Shown here: positions 46,301-54,272 of the stretch, one piece after another
Numbering within the stretch: the stretch's first letter is position 1
Layout of the letters: the number at the start of each line of letters is the position of its first letter
Source of the DNA: Planctomycetaceae bacterium
GTDB taxonomy: Bacteria > Planctomycetota > Planctomycetia > Planctomycetales > Planctomycetaceae
NCBI GenBank assembly: GCA_002724315.1
Contig: PBOJ01000061.1
Span: 51,689 to 115,688, forward strand
Length of the DNA stretch: 64,000 nt
Reading direction: 5' to 3'
The notes under the pieces: model-generated
What the model saw: only the letters and a program-made list of their open reading frames with translations
The model's database searches: none
What the model was told of the DNA's origin: nothing
Made by a program: the position numbers and the translations under genes

Positions 46301-47790
46301 CAGGACGCCAGCACCCCACGAAAACTGGTCATGTGCGGCACCCGCTTGCGGGCCACCAGGTACCGGGCCACTTCGGCGTTGAACTCGGCGTCGGAGGTAG
46401 CGTTGGAGAACAGCCAACTGGCCGCGTTGGTCGTGTAGCTCTCGTTGCTCGGTGACGTCGAGACGAGCTGCCTCAGGGTAGCCCGAGTCTTCTCGACCTG
46501 CTTCATCCGGTCCCGGTAAACCTCGAAGGCCAACACGAACCGCAGGTAGGCCTTGTCGTCGTTATTGGGATTGCGGTTGATCGCATCAACCAACGCTTTC
46601 TCGCTGGCGGCGTGACCCCCGGCCGGTTCGGTTCCGCGCGTCCTGAGGAAGGCCGAGGCCGCCCTGTGAGACCGTGCCGAAAGTGGCAGCAACTGGGCAA
46701 AGATCCGGTTGGCATTGGCCAGGTCCTTGGCCTGCTCGTACTTGACGGCCAGCAAACCGAGGCGGTCAAAGCGGTCTGCACGGGCGGGATACTTTCGGAG
46801 GTAATCGGTGACAACCGGTTCCATCTGGGCCGGCTTGGCAGCCTGGTTGTTGGAGAGCGCCGTGATGGACAGATAGTGTGCGTCCCGGTCGTCGCGAACC
46901 GCTCGAGCCTTGCCGTAACTGTCAGTGGCATTGGCCCACTGCCCGAGCCGGCCAAAATTCTCTCCCATCATCAGGTGCAGCTGGCGTTTTCTCTCGCCAG
47001 CGGCCGGCAACCCCTTGGCCAGCAGCTTCGTCGCCGCCGAGTTGCTCTTGGCCCACTCGTTTCCTCTCCGCCACTGCGCCACGGCCTGCCATCCGGCTTC
47101 CTCGGCAGAAACTCCCTTGGGGAAAATGGCCAGCAGCTCCTCGGCCAGGGTCGCGGCCCGACTGTAGACCGCCTTGTTGTTGACCCCAGCGAATTGCTCG
47201 ACGGCGATCACACCGTGACGCAGCCCGACCACCGATCGCGGATTGCGGCGGAAGACCACCTCGTGAGCAGTCCCCGAGGCGCGGCGATCGGATTGTCGAT
47301 CGAGGACAGCGGCGAGACGAATCTCGATTCCGGCGGCAGCTGGATCCTTGGGATAGAGATCCAGCCACTGCCTGGCACTGGCAACAAAGTCGTTGTGTCG
47401 GCTGGCCGCATCCAGGCCATCTACGAGCTTCAACAGCACATCGTGATGCCGCTTGTCAGTCGAGTGCGAGGTGACGAACCGCTGCGCGACACGAATCAGT
47501 CCGAACAACCGCCCGTGCTGGTGATAGAGATCGACCAGCTTGACCATCACATCGGCGGCTTCCGCGGAGCTGTCCTTGAACTTCCCGAGTTCCCCTTCGA
47601 GGCGAGTCGCCTGCTGGCTAATCGCATCGATCTGACCGGCGGCTTTCGCGTCGGGCTTGGCAGAGGGCTTCGTGTCCTGGGCAACCAGCGCCCCGGCCAC
47701 GGCGATCGTCATCGACACCGCCACAACCTGCTGCCGCCGGGTCCACCTCGCCACTCGCCTGGCCCACCGCGTCTTGCTCGTTCCCATCAT
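40336..47790 (-). CDS. Giant exported protein: TPR solenoid, beta-sandwich/discoidin core, C-terminal TPR
   Basis: 2,484 aa (or from the next ATG, 47787). A basic N-terminus and hydrophobic segment ('VVAVSMTIAVAGALVAQ', ~22-38) serve as signal or anchor. Residues ~50-1170 are a TPR-like helical solenoid. The middle (~1180-2200) is beta-rich: three or four copies of an acidic beta unit with a late S-G-x-F ('VKDKDRDFGDEFDQIVVKL', 'PHSGVFEG' ~1349; 'PYSGIFTKEIF' ~1829; 'VHSGIFSGSL' ~2139), a discoidin-like domain (~1370-1450), a Lys-rich linker (~1470-1485), a PA14-like stretch (~1490-1610) and another discoidin-like strand set. Residues ~2220-2470 are classical TPR ('WAEAIESYEMIVKQYSDHSLAPDAQYKLAQCYELSG', read in parts). 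No catalytic motif. Second gene of the operon. Probably a periplasmic or surface scaffold. Confidence 0.85.
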   Translation of the reverse strand: MMGTSKTRWARRVARWTRRQQVVAVSMTIAVAGALVAQDTKPSAKPDAKAAGQIDAISQQATRLEGELGKFKDSSAEAADVMVKLVDLYHQHGRLFGLIRVAQRFVTSHSTDKRHHDVLLKLVDGLDAASRHNDFVASARQWLDLYPKDPAAAGIEIRLAAVLDRQSDRRASGTAHEVVFRRNPRSVVGLRHGVIAVEQFAGVNNKAVYSRAATLAEELLAIFPKGVSAEEAGWQAVAQWRRGNEWAKSNSAATKLLAKGLPAAGERKRQLHLMMGENFGRLGQWANATDSYGKARAVRDDRDAHYLSITALSNNQAAKPAQMEPVVTDYLRKYPARADRFDRLGLLAVKYEQAKDLANANRIFAQLLPLSARSHRAASAFLRTRGTEPAGGHAASEKALVDAINRNPNNDDKAYLRFVLAFEVYRDRMKQVEKTRATLRQLVSTSPSNESYTTNAASWLFSNATSDAEFNAEVARYLVARKRVPHMTSFRGVLASWIDSARRNKDTKNRAASAKALLKTADADPLLSAWVAGESNKKKGDTAREGLLAGNLYKQLSNDAARNLLSRHAYYLRHSVPGNQRSRSTGAYGQLAKRFPKEFTLAVDWLAAATDYGPPEAAAEAARHLMSLQAPSSSSDVFRRLMVAADTNKSADLARAAHTWIVGVEKAHGPAFTYAYQVGDTLKKYKLLDLAVSYWRSHVSVDPNHYDSIYCAGRVLESLEEAQKPAYLQELLKTESDYHGSFAAQLANWHFRQEKPNLVEWEKIVRASRTRQDTRAFRGWGFDEGLAQGWVDAVRGNKEATDALKRQVYTVVRDLRLHRPSAAASLALLELPAEKPMPPTARLLAFQAVTTTVGNSTTDWDRLMPYVQSGLAREDYMAAASLASGMLANITSVDEGRRKSGRNVVAQSYSRVGAVGLTIDEDSPLAPLLQAALSLRLGDQEMALETYNANKALFDQYRDEVPADLVLFVCERHIAAGGDENHDRVEDILRGWVVKHSESKQFDDQTKAKVQLLLARNFAKSQRYDLARSEFTTVKNRYGQTPQAIEAEFGIGETFLAQKVYDQAELVFEKLANSRELDVVIRAEFLRGVLSHRRGDRDEARAIFRGVLDRVPSITLANQALYSLSEVYRDEERYIDQLNLLRTVGRLGRNSKRTHTPGLPLSIVVQDSDLGISRGHNRIPVIVTTEPGGDVERVFLISGGAGKGLFRVDLATELGPVKKGDRKLQVTGKDKIRCDYPDKFKQEFKRVPLSDVDIIIAADGQFAVSSSRIIDSKEETFSERLEREAREREQADLRVSQQRPSSQIKPGNPIYLRVKDKDRDFGDEFDQIVVKLTAESGDEVQVQLKETSPHSGVFEGTAATGELPAGAQASDTAIQHSPLMAIDRDPKTFWQSEPDGATPKQLTIDMKDLKLVSRIRLTSPDPENQVPVRGVLYGSNDGRFWFRLAGNPPQATAVEVFPRPEAAVAAGDAAKKAKKAKKKKKAEPDAAALDHDQMALRLYNGNHTGFSNWGQVVSLGRNTKPFEASAVDELKWSRPEDAEDEKAQARPFSAIWSGLLVQEREGAARIAVTGQRTAIAIDGRLELPVGPGNRTVDVWLEQGTHRLTIFAATTAGATGVQATIARADHNSAGVVMLPFRKLDFDLDQKFARPALEREDVRADFSDGEWSMQFEPRELRYVRFDILEYRGVAVAISNVEVTGEEPDQKYIPTEADVLALSNNSTLEIAGGDVVTATYTDELTQRDNATSRLLTGKLTATYYNGSVTPIAYDLVRAGNGVSEIRKRLMRVDAGDKVVIEIVDYDRDASEKQDEITFDVILNDGEAVEFTATETQPYSGIFTKEIFTGDKAGEKIDFVIKPGDRLYVRYIDSQNTFPGHAVPRETVVLVNQPSEAQVTIIESRLVPPPEGSEAAPRAVYSYRSADRDVSRVAFETPLTVEVIDPDQAKDSGSSLVVQLKTTDGATVDVRCVISGAYGDLPPGGPGSEVALEEGRFVGQVILQLGSSSSPAVVPITAGMPRSLIGGPTVAKEEGDEELQALDNSLVTRVLNLTGQDRVVASYNDQSRPDGVAKRLDSSGRLISNGKLAVTDRDYFEPVNRLHVGERLFLKVEDADQDTSDERDSVTVQITGEFGEKETVKLEETLVHSGIFSGSLALKSNDKPVVGNLDAKMPVIECYFGDTLHLVYDDPVAGSEDGTLKSSIDIPVVIGTDGLVAAFSKTFNDENLAVETKFHIAESYFELFKSHKKLERDDQKTADLRNGRRVLREVMEDYPDPKYVPRISYLLGQFSQELEQWAEAIESYEMIVKQYSDHSLAPDAQYKLAQCYELSGDFDQALEGYVTLAATYPKNPLIANVMIRICDHFYKKETFDVAAQVGEKFLEKFGEHEHSARIAFRIGQCHYKAEKYGDAGQAFDRFAKRFPDDDLCADSLFWAGESYRMGSDNRMAFRRYNNCRWDYPASDAAKYARGRLALPEMLQQFEAEAASLEDNQ

Positions 47791-47903
47791 CGTCCAGACC
47801 TCATCGTGATTCGTGCCCGTCGGGCTCGTTGGTGTTGTTGGATTTTTTCGCCGTGATCCGCAGCATGCCCCGGCCGATTCCTGGCCCGGATCCTCCTCAC
47901 CGT

Positions 47904-50462
47904 TCAGTCTCCAGCTCCCTTGGCAGCTCCCTTGGTCGCGTCACCGTCTCCCGGAGCGGGCGTTGGCTTGGGGCGGTTCAGCCGCGAAAGCGCGTCGGAG
48001 ATCTTCTTCGCGTCCGATGCCAGGGGACTCTCGGGGAATTCCTGGATCAGCTGGTCGAACCGACGCCCCGCCTCGGACCGGCGGTTCATCCTGTACAGGC
48101 AGCGTCCGTAGTTGAACAGGATCACATCCAGAAACTTGGCATCGGGGTAGTCACTGAGCACCGTCTCGAAAGTGTCGACGGCCCGGGAGAAATCCCGTTG
48201 CTGGTAGTAGTAGTTGGCCATCCGCGACACGGCCTCGCCGACACGGCCACTGTCAGGAAACTGGTCGAAGACCTTCTTGTACTCCTGGAAGGCTCGGTCA
48301 CGCAGCTGGGCAGCACCTGTTCCGGTCGACCCCGTAGCCATCTGCTCGTAGCACTGGGCGATACCGAACTGAGCCTCGCCCCGCAGTTGACTGGTCTTCA
48401 TGTTGACCAGGCGGCTGTAGATGCCAATGGCGCGTTGCAGATTGCCACCTTTCCGGGCGACGTCGGCCAGTTGCAGCAACGCGTCGTCGACAAAACCACT
48501 GTTGGGAAATTCTCGCTGCAGTCGTTGGGCCATCGCGGCGGCCAACTCAAGCCGGTCCATCTCGAAGTAGATCTGCCACAACTGGACGTAGGTTTCCTCC
48601 AGCAGTCGTCCACCGAGCTTCGAGGCCTCCCGTGCCACCTCCTCGCAAACCGCCAGAGCCTGCCGGTACTTATCGTTGGCGTTGGACTTGAGACCGAACT
48701 CCTTGTAGCGGCTGGCGATGTTCGTCAACGCACCGGCCGTCTTCAACTCGGTTTGCAGGCGGAGCTCCTGGTTGGAAATGACCGCCCGGGTGACTCGAAC
48801 GCCACCCAGGTTCCCTTCGATGCAACGGGCTTCCGACTGCACCTGCTGGATCCCCTCGCCGCTGTTGCGTTCGTCGAGATACACCAGCCGGACCTTGTCA
48901 CCAGGCAAAGCCTGCAACACCTGGTCACCGGCCACGATTTTTTCGGCCTTCCCCAGCGTGACGGTGGTGCGGAAGACACCGGTGTGGATCGAGTTGTCGA
49001 CCACGGGGGCCACAGCGGCCTTCTTCCCGGCAGGTTTCTCCTCAATGGCCTTCTTGTCAGCAGCTTTCTTGTCGGCCGGTTTCTCCTTCACAGCCTTCTT
49101 CTCGGCAGCCTTCTTCTCGGCTGGTTGCTTGGCGGGATCGTCACCGGGCTTGGGCACCACGGGAAGCTCACCGTCGAGTCCTTTGACCTTCCTCTGGATC
49201 TTCGCCTCAACGAGCTTGACCTTGACCTCGTCGATCTTCTTGAACGGATCGATCTTCTCACGGTCGTCGTCATCCTCATCCCCGACGTCGGCCGCGTCCT
49301 TGGTGACCGGTTTCTTCTCGGCCGCGGCCTTCTTGGTGTCATCGGCCTCGGTGGCGTTCTTGAGCAGCTCGGCCTCGATCTCCTCGTCGGTCTTCCGACG
49401 ATAGACCTCGACAATCGCCTCGATCACGTCCGCTCCGTCGGTCAGATCCCGGTCAGGATCGGAAACCTGGAGATTGATGGCCTTGCCGAGAACCGCCCCC
49501 TGGAGAGTCTCCTCGTATGCCCCGTCGGTGATCGCAACCACACCATCCCCGACGACGCTGACCCGGCTAAGAACCGGTTGATCGGTCTTCTTGTCGGCTG
49601 TGTGCGCATCGGTGTATGTCACCGTAACAGTGTCGTCGCCCTTAACCTCCAACCGTCCGTTCCCCTTCCGTGGACGTCCCAGCCGGGTAGGAATGCTGCC
49701 CAGGGCAATCCGCACGTTGCGGCCCACCGTGAAGCAATCGACCGTCTCGCTGTCACCACTTGTGACGGCCACTGTCACCTTGACCGGCTTGCCGGTTTCC
49801 AGGGCCGCCAGATCGGCATCGTCGATCCGGACAAAGAACCGTTTGCCCGCTTCCACTTTCGCGACCTGATCGTCCTCACCGGCCATGTTCGTTCCGACCT
49901 TTTCCAGGGCCGCGATCGCCCGGCTGTAATGACCCAACTGGAAATGGCCCAGGCCGATGTAGTAGTAAGCCTGGTTGACCTGGGGACTGACCGGAAACTG
50001 CTCGATCACGTCCCGCATCACGCTGAAACATTTGCCAAAATTTCGAGCCTGGTAAAAGCAGACACCGACCTTGAGTGTCGCCTCGGCCCGCTGGTCCTCG
50101 TCACGATTGTCCTCGGAAGCGGTCGCCTCAAAGTGGGCTCGAGCCTTGTCGTAAGCCCGGTCCCGTTCGAGAAAGAAGCCTCCGAGTCGCATGTGGGCCT
50201 GGAACCGCAGACGACTCCGGGGATACCGCTCTATCACACTCTGCCAGACCTCGACGGCCTTCTTCAGCTCCTGCGCCTCGAGCCGGGCGTCACCCGCCTC
50301 GACCAGCTTCTTGGCCGCGCGGTCCTCGATCAGGGAGCCTCTCAGGCGGCTCTTCTTCTTGGCCTGTCCCGCCGACTTGGCCGCATCCTGCGACGTGGCC
50401 TCTCCGACAACCAGGGACAGCAGAAAACCGAACGAAACACCGACAGCCAGTAGACGTCGCAT
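47904..50462 (-). CDS. Large exported protein: TPR - beta domains - TPR, paired with the giant
   Basis: About 852 aa. ATG 50462 has AGGA about 8 nt upstream and starts a signal peptide ('RRLLAVGVSFGFLLSLVVG'); the frame upstream to 50609 has no support. N-terminal TPRs (~30-200; 'LKKAVEVWQSVIERYPRSRLRFQAH'), a beta-rich middle (~205-560) with an acidic unit ('INLQVSDPDRDLTDGADVI') and a matching 'IHTGVFRTTVTL', split by a long Lys/Glu/Ala-rich insert (~390-490, with repeated K-K-A and E-K-P-A), then C-terminal TPRs (~575-820; 'GGNLQRAIGIYSRLVNM', 'FSRAVDTFETVLSDYPDAKFLDVI'). The order mirrors the 2,484-aa neighbour on a smaller scale, so the two probably arose by duplication and divergence. 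First gene of the nine-gene operon. Confidence 0.83.
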   Translation of the reverse strand: MRRLLAVGVSFGFLLSLVVGEATSQDAAKSAGQAKKKSRLRGSLIEDRAAKKLVEAGDARLEAQELKKAVEVWQSVIERYPRSRLRFQAHMRLGGFFLERDRAYDKARAHFEATASEDNRDEDQRAEATLKVGVCFYQARNFGKCFSVMRDVIEQFPVSPQVNQAYYYIGLGHFQLGHYSRAIAALEKVGTNMAGEDDQVAKVEAGKRFFVRIDDADLAALETGKPVKVTVAVTSGDSETVDCFTVGRNVRIALGSIPTRLGRPRKGNGRLEVKGDDTVTVTYTDAHTADKKTDQPVLSRVSVVGDGVVAITDGAYEETLQGAVLGKAINLQVSDPDRDLTDGADVIEAIVEVYRRKTDEEIEAELLKNATEADDTKKAAAEKKPVTKDAADVGDEDDDDREKIDPFKKIDEVKVKLVEAKIQRKVKGLDGELPVVPKPGDDPAKQPAEKKAAEKKAVKEKPADKKAADKKAIEEKPAGKKAAVAPVVDNSIHTGVFRTTVTLGKAEKIVAGDQVLQALPGDKVRLVYLDERNSGEGIQQVQSEARCIEGNLGGVRVTRAVISNQELRLQTELKTAGALTNIASRYKEFGLKSNANDKYRQALAVCEEVAREASKLGGRLLEETYVQLWQIYFEMDRLELAAAMAQRLQREFPNSGFVDDALLQLADVARKGGNLQRAIGIYSRLVNMKTSQLRGEAQFGIAQCYEQMATGSTGTGAAQLRDRAFQEYKKVFDQFPDSGRVGEAVSRMANYYYQQRDFSRAVDTFETVLSDYPDAKFLDVILFNYGRCLYRMNRRSEAGRRFDQLIQEFPESPLASDAKKISDALSRLNRPKPTPAPGDGDATKGAAKGAGD

Positions 50463-50612
50463 TAAACAGTTCCTTGCGCAACGGTAGTTCGCATTCCGCT
50501 CGCCCAAGCAATGGCGAACGGACAGACCCACCATTCTCGCCTCTGCGATACCCCAATACAAACCCAAAGAGAAACTCCGATGGGCATTCTTCCGACGACG
50601 ACACGACACGCA

Positions 50613-50657
50613 AAAGCAACGGCCGAGCCACCCCGTGTACGGGCGACTCGGCCGTTG
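50613..50657 (-). terminator. Terminator of the DUF1549/DUF1553-DUF1501 operon
   Basis: Arms CAACGGCCGAG (50617-50627) and CTCGGCCGTTG (50647-50657) pair perfectly over 11 bp; the 19-nt loop holds a second small stem (CCCGT/ACGGG). On the minus strand it is followed by CTTTTGC. It starts 26 bp after the DUF1501 stop. Confidence 0.8.
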
Positions 50658-50683
50658 TCTGATCGCAGTTTTTCGGAATCGGT

Positions 50684-51943
50684 TTAGCCAAACAGCTCCG
50701 AAACCGGATTGCCGTTGTCGACCAGCTTCATCGGCCGACCGAGCGGTGTCTGCACCTCGCGGTTGGGATCGATTCCCAGGGCGTGGCAGAAGCTGGCGTG
50801 GAGGTCGGCGACGGGCACCGGCCGCTTGTCGGGCTCCATGCCATCCTTGTCCGACGAACCGACCACGGTCCCACCCTTGATGCCTCCGCCGGCCATGAAG
50901 CCGCTGAAGACGTTGGGCCAGTGATCGCGTCCCGCGTTGGGATTGATTCGCGGGGTGCGACCAAACTCGCTGAGCATGATGACCATGGTCTTTTTCAGCA
51001 TCCCGGTCTCGGCCAGGTCCTCAACCAGGCTGGCCAGCGCCGGATCCATCACGTCCCCATGATTCTGCATCGCGGGGAAGTTGTTGCTGTGGGTATCGAA
51101 CCCGCCGCGGTTGATCTGGACGAATCGCACACCGGTCTCGACCAGCCGCTTGGCCAACAGGGCACCGCGACCAAACGCCGTGTCCCCGTAGCGGTTGATC
51201 GTGGTCGTGGGAACCTTGTCGAGTTCGAAGGCCTTCAGGGCGGGACTCCGCATCAACTTCACGGCTTCCTTGACGGCAGTCTGGTTGCTGGCCAGCTTCT
51301 TGTCGCCGCTGCCGGCGTTGAACCGCCGGTTGAACCGGGCAAGCACATCGAGCCGCTTGTTGCCACGGACCTGGCCGATCCCTTCGGGAAACGCCAGGTA
51401 CGGGTCCTTGTCACCCGGATTGGCCACGAAATAAGCCTCGCACTTCTGACCCAGGTAATGGGCCCGGGGGGCGCGGCCGGAGATCGAAATGTAACCGGGC
51501 AGATCGCCCATGCGATCACGCTCGTGGACCACCACCGAACCGAATCCCGGGTGACGGATGTTGGCCGTCTGCCGGTAGCTGGTCTGGAGATTGTAGGTGG
51601 CCTGGCCATGAGCCCCCTGGGTGCCGGCGATCGACCGCACCACCGCACAATGGTGCATCTGCTTGGCCAACTGCGGGAAGATCTCGGAGATCTGGACTCC
51701 CTGGGCGGAGGTTTCGATCGGCTCGAACTCACCCTGGGTCGGTCGACCGGGCTTGGGATCCCAGGTGTCCAGGTGGGTCATCCCGCCACCGTTCCAGAAC
51801 AGGATCACATGTTCTGCAGTGGCCGCATGGCTGCTGCCTTGCGCCGCCAGCAGTTGTTGAACGCTCATCCCGAGCATCGAAGCACCGGTGGTCGCGAGCA
51901 TGCGTCGTCGCGTCAGCCTGTAATCATTGCAAGACATCGCCAT
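50684..51943 (-). CDS. DUF1501 exported protein (second copy)
   Basis: 419 aa. Tat-type signal at residues ~9-36 ('LTRRRMLATTGASMLGMSVQQLLAA'). DUF1501 core: 'AEHVILFWNGGGMTHLDTWDPKPG' (~43-66), 'AHGQATYNLQTSYRQT', 'GYISISGRAPRAHYLGQKC', 'RFVQINRGGFDTHSNNF' (~274-290), 'KKTMVIMLSEFGRTPRIN' and 'GRDHWPNVFSGFMAGGGIKGG' with the His of the metal-site region. ATG 51943 has GGAG 7 nt upstream. Shorter than the first copy (490 aa). It follows the DUF1549/DUF1553 gene by 85 bp and ends at a strong terminator. Confidence 0.9.
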   Translation of the reverse strand: MAMSCNDYRLTRRRMLATTGASMLGMSVQQLLAAQGSSHAATAEHVILFWNGGGMTHLDTWDPKPGRPTQGEFEPIETSAQGVQISEIFPQLAKQMHHCAVVRSIAGTQGAHGQATYNLQTSYRQTANIRHPGFGSVVVHERDRMGDLPGYISISGRAPRAHYLGQKCEAYFVANPGDKDPYLAFPEGIGQVRGNKRLDVLARFNRRFNAGSGDKKLASNQTAVKEAVKLMRSPALKAFELDKVPTTTINRYGDTAFGRGALLAKRLVETGVRFVQINRGGFDTHSNNFPAMQNHGDVMDPALASLVEDLAETGMLKKTMVIMLSEFGRTPRINPNAGRDHWPNVFSGFMAGGGIKGGTVVGSSDKDGMEPDKRPVPVADLHASFCHALGIDPNREVQTPLGRPMKLVDNGNPVSELFG

Positions 51944-52028
51944 CAGTTGCTCCTTCGGATCAGGATTGATCTCTTTGTCAGGTTCTACCCGATTTCCGGT
52001 AACTCGTCTTGTCCGGCCGGGTGTTGGT

Positions 52029-54170
52029 TTATGGCAGGAATCGGAATTCGTTCGAGTTGAGGATCACCCATCGGAGGTCAGCCATGCCGTTCAGAGGCGA
52101 ACCGGCTCCTGAAATGACCTCCCGCGCTTCGGCGATCTCGGTCGCTGTCGGATTGCGAGTGAGAATCTCACGGTACGCCAGCCGGATCGCAGCCTCCAGG
52201 CGAGGGGTGTCCCCGGTGAGCAGCTTGTGGATCGGCTCGAGTTCCCCGACACGTGAGGCCTCGTGGGTCAGCCGACCGTTGAGCAGCATCAGGGCCTGCC
52301 GCATCGAGGGCGTGTGATCCCGTTTTTCGTCAAGTGTCGCCCGGCTGGGCTGCCCGAAGATTCTCAGGAAATGCTCGGGAGCGGCCGGTGAGGCCATTCG
52401 CATCGAGGTCGAGAAACGGGGATTGTCATCGAAGACACTGCGGATGAACCGGTCGAAGTACTCGACGTCGGGCCGATTGTTGGCAGCTTGCTGCTGCATC
52501 CGCATCGCCTCGATCTCCTCCTTGGACATCACCTGCATCCGCTCGATCTTGACCCCGTCCTGCTTCGATTCGGCCAGCAGGGCGTCAAAGTCGAGCTCGA
52601 TGGCCTGTTCGACGTCGTAGGGCGACCCCCCCTTGCCCTTCTTCAGCCGCGGCTTCTTCATCACCTTGCGGGAAGTGGCGTCGGCGAGCAGTTGCGGCTT
52701 GACGGCGGCTTCGGAACCTTCGGCCGGACGCTTGGCAACCCTCGAGCGAGACCAGACCACCTTCAGATTCTTGCCCTTTTCGTGCTTGACGTCGAAGAGG
52801 TGACCGGCGGTAACGACGCTGTCATAAAGCACCTCGCTCATCATCCGCCTCATCGGCGTCGACAGGAACGCGCTCTCGAGTTCAATTCTCACCGGATCCT
52901 CGACACCGACCGCATGTTGACGCCGATAGGGCGTGCTGTTGACGATCGTGCGAACCAGACCTTTCAGCTCAAAACCGCCGGCGATGAATTCGTCGGCCAG
53001 GAAGTCCATCGTTCGGGGATGGCTGGCACGATTCTCCTGCGAGAAGTTATCAACCGGCTCGACAAACCCCCGACCCATCAACTCGCCCCAGACGCGGTTG
53101 ACGAAGCTCTGGGCAAACAGTCGGTTGCGCGGGTTGGTGATCATGGCGGCCAGATCGGCTCGCAGCTTGCTGGCCCGGTAACGAGCCTGGGCAATTTTCA
53201 GCTTCTTGGCATCCCGCTTGGCCTCGTTGGCCACGCCCAGGTCATCGGTTTTCTTCCCCGAGGAGCGGCGGTCGGCCTTGGTGCCGGCCGCAGCCAGCAG
53301 CGCCTCAAGCCCCGCGTCGCCCTTTTGGTTGCTCTTGGTCTTGGCTGCAGCCAATTGCGCCTGCTTCTGCCGGAGCGCCCTCAGGCGAGCGATCGGTCGG
53401 CTTGGCCGGTCGGCCTTGTCCAGTTCGAACGGGAACGCCGGGACCATCGGCTTCCGCTCAGCCCCGTCCTCAACGCCCTCGGGCGGCCACAGCACGGTCG
53501 TCTGGTCGGCCTCGGTCGTATAGACGGTGTTGGTGAACTGAGACTGCACGCGTCGGGTCTTGCCGAAATAGGCGGCGAGTCCGTAGAAATCCTTCCGCTT
53601 CCAGACGTCGAAGGGATGATCGTGGCACTGGGCACAGGCGACACGGACGCCGAGAAAGACCTGCGCGGTCGAACCGGCCAGGGCCATCGGGTCGGCGTTG
53701 TCGCCAAGGATGTAGCCCAACTCGGGTGTCGCACCGGCTTTGCCGCTGGCGGCAATCATCCGCCGCGACATCTCGTCCCAGCCCATCCCGTCGCGCACCG
53801 CACGATGGATGAAGGCGATCGACGCTCCACCACCCTCGGCGTTGCTTCGCAGCCTCAGCATGTCAGCAAAGAAAATGGTCCAGCGATCGGCAAACCGTTC
53901 ATCAGCCAGAAGCCGTTCGACGGTCTTCTGCTGCCGTGTCGACGGCGCCAATGACTCGTATTCTGAGATCTCTTCGGCCGTGGGAATCCGACCGATCAGG
54001 TCGATCGTCACCCGCCTCAGGTAGGTCAGGTCATCGACCCCGGGCAGCGCCTTGCGGGACACGCCGTTGTCCTGGTTTTCCTGGTCGAGCACCTTGCCGA
54101 GCGGATCGGCGGCAGCCGGAGCCAGCAGAACAGAACACAGCAACACAGCCGGCAGAAACCGCGACATCAT
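52029..54170 (-). CDS. DUF1549-DUF1553 exported protein without cytochrome domain
   Basis: 713 aa. Signal peptide ('RFLPAVLLCSVLLAPAAA', ~4-21; GGAG upstream of ATG 54170). DUF1549 follows at ~45-230: 'LTYLRRVTIDLIGRIPTAEEISEY', 'FADRWTIFFADMLRLRS', and 'VRVACAQCHDHPFDVWKRKDFYGLAAYF'. A variable charged insert (~255-330) precedes DUF1553 (~350-700: 'NRLFAQSFVNRVWGELMGRGFVEPVDNF', 'LVRTIVNSTPYRRQ', 'RQALMLLNGRL', 'LAYREILTRNPTATEI'). Unlike the copy at 9.4 kb it lacks the PSCyt1 domain, but retains the internal C-x-x-C-H. Co-transcribed with the DUF1501 gene. Confidence 0.9.
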   Translation of the reverse strand: MMSRFLPAVLLCSVLLAPAAADPLGKVLDQENQDNGVSRKALPGVDDLTYLRRVTIDLIGRIPTAEEISEYESLAPSTRQQKTVERLLADERFADRWTIFFADMLRLRSNAEGGGASIAFIHRAVRDGMGWDEMSRRMIAASGKAGATPELGYILGDNADPMALAGSTAQVFLGVRVACAQCHDHPFDVWKRKDFYGLAAYFGKTRRVQSQFTNTVYTTEADQTTVLWPPEGVEDGAERKPMVPAFPFELDKADRPSRPIARLRALRQKQAQLAAAKTKSNQKGDAGLEALLAAAGTKADRRSSGKKTDDLGVANEAKRDAKKLKIAQARYRASKLRADLAAMITNPRNRLFAQSFVNRVWGELMGRGFVEPVDNFSQENRASHPRTMDFLADEFIAGGFELKGLVRTIVNSTPYRRQHAVGVEDPVRIELESAFLSTPMRRMMSEVLYDSVVTAGHLFDVKHEKGKNLKVVWSRSRVAKRPAEGSEAAVKPQLLADATSRKVMKKPRLKKGKGGSPYDVEQAIELDFDALLAESKQDGVKIERMQVMSKEEIEAMRMQQQAANNRPDVEYFDRFIRSVFDDNPRFSTSMRMASPAAPEHFLRIFGQPSRATLDEKRDHTPSMRQALMLLNGRLTHEASRVGELEPIHKLLTGDTPRLEAAIRLAYREILTRNPTATEIAEAREVISGAGSPLNGMADLRWVILNSNEFRFLP

Positions 54171-54272
54171 GGCGACTCCGTGACGGGATTCCCCGACCCG
54201 AAAAATCCGGGAGGGACCAAAAAGCGGATTGCCTATCCGTTAGTTACTTATCGGCAACCGCGACCAACCCGT

